Source: Actinomycetes bacterium (GTDB taxonomy: Bacteria; Actinomycetota; Acidimicrobiia; Acidimicrobiales; RAAP-2). From it: 9,492 nucleotides of DNA. The stretch is from NCBI GenBank assembly GCA_021826655.1, contig JAKAZC010000088.1:1-9492 (forward strand), read 5' to 3'. Position 1 is the stretch's first letter, and every line of letters starts with the position of its first letter. The translations under genes were made by a program, and so were the position numbers. Below the pieces are notes generated by a model. It searched no databases, was not told the origin of the DNA, and was given only the letters and a program-made list of their open reading frames with translations. Positions 9,108 to 9,492 of the stretch are shown piece by piece.

Positions 9108-9365
9108 CTACGAGAACTTCCTGATCTGGGCGACCATCAGCAGGACCGCCGACACGATGCCGAACGCCAGCCCGGCGAACGAGAACCACGGCGTCGTGCC
9201 GAGCCAGGAGTCGAGCCCGTAGCCGATCGCCCCCGCGCCCACGACACTCACCGCGCACGCCGTGCCCAGCCAGAAGAAGTCCCCCATCGTCGGGGTCCGC
9301 CCAGCCGGTGGGCCCTGCTGCCCGTCGCCCTTGGCAGGGGGGGCCGGATCGCGGGAGTCGTCCAC
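9108..9365 (-). CDS. AtpZ/AtpI-family small membrane protein
   Basis: The 85-residue protein has a Pro/Gly-rich hydrophilic N-terminus (1-26) and two membrane helices (about 29-51 and 58-79). GYGLDSWLGTTPWF joins them, and this GxxLDxxLGTxPW pattern is typical of the AtpZ family (ATPase_gene1) that precedes many atp operons. The family has been proposed to help c-ring assembly or to carry Mg2+/Ca2+. It is the first gene of the operon as far as the window shows, 57 nt before the AtpI-like gene. The start is uncertain: GTG at 9365 is the most upstream candidate but has a poor ribosome site. An ATG at 9287 (residue 27) sits right at the conserved core and would give a 59-residue protein. Confidence 0.8.
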   Translation of the reverse strand: MDDSRDPAPPAKGDGQQGPPAGRTPTMGDFFWLGTACAVSVVGAGAIGYGLDSWLGTTPWFSFAGLAFGIVSAVLLMVAQIRKFS

Positions 9366-9473
9366 CGGGCTCGTGCCGTGACGCGTCAGCGGGGATGGGG
9401 AGGAGGTGCTTCAACGCAGGGTCCAGGGTTCACGCGGTGGCGGTCACGCCGACTTCGCCGCTCGGAGGGCGCA

Positions 9474-9479
9474 ATTCTA
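9474..9479 (-). promoter_or_regulatory. Candidate -10 box of the atp operon promoter
   Basis: TAGAAT on the minus strand matches TATAAT at 5 of 6 bases, in a locally A/T-richer patch of otherwise very GC-rich DNA. Transcription would begin near 9467, leaving a leader of about 100 nt before the GTG at 9365. The expected -35 position falls beyond the window edge, so only half the promoter can be judged. The rest of 9366-9492 shows no gene. The TAG of this hexamer could alternatively be the stop codon of an upstream gene outside the window. Confidence 0.45.
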
Positions 9480-9492
9480 CCCGATGAGCGAC

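Noticed and set aside
9464..9492. Possible divergent plus-strand gene starting at ATG 9484 with GGAGGG at 9464-9469.
   Set aside because: Only three codons are visible and the 14-nt spacing is long. It also overlaps the minus-strand -10 box, so it cannot be supported from this window.

Overview
The window is a high-GC (about 70% by eye) bacterial chromosome segment dominated by one complete F1Fo ATP synthase operon on the minus strand. Reading 5'->3' along that strand, the order is atpZ-like, atpI-like, atpB, atpE, atpF, atpH, atpA, atpG, atpD, atpC (9365 down to 1428). The c subunit closely resembles mycobacterial AtpE, the delta subunit is of the long actinobacterial type, and GTG starts are frequent. 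I infer an actinobacterium outside Mycobacterium, possibly of the Acidimicrobiia; the class is a guess from protein flavour only.

Layout: positions 1-266 hold the N-terminal part of murA (minus strand, running off the left edge). A 121-bp divergent promoter region (267-387) separates it from glpX (plus strand, 388-1383), a class II fructose-1,6-bisphosphatase. glpX converges on atpC. The 44-bp gap between their stop codons carries an inverted repeat whose arms include both stops, a likely two-way terminator. From 1428 to 9365 the atp genes are packed tightly, with stop/start overlaps at atpF-atpH, atpH-atpA and atpD-atpC and gaps of 1-5 nt at atpI-atpB, atpA-atpG and atpG-atpD. Only three internal gaps are longer: 57 nt (atpZ-atpI), 30 nt (atpB-atpE, the A-rich atpE leader) and 111 nt (atpE-atpF). 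The last 127 bases (9366-9492) hold a good -10 hexamer and a leader, probably the operon promoter.

The Fo genes (a, c, b) make the proton channel and stator. The F1 genes (delta, alpha, gamma, beta, epsilon) make the catalytic head and central stalk. The two small membrane proteins at the front are accessory or assembly factors. Catalytic and proton-path residues are intact in every subunit, so the enzyme should be functional.

I see no undescribed system, mobile element, CRISPR array or RNA gene. The points worth a second look are a tandemly duplicated N-terminal domain in the delta subunit, a methionine in AtpE at the position of the natural bedaquiline-resistance residue of Mycobacterium xenopi, an enlarged epsilon subunit, the stop-codon-sharing inverted repeat, and matched leaderless-looking starts for murA and glpX.
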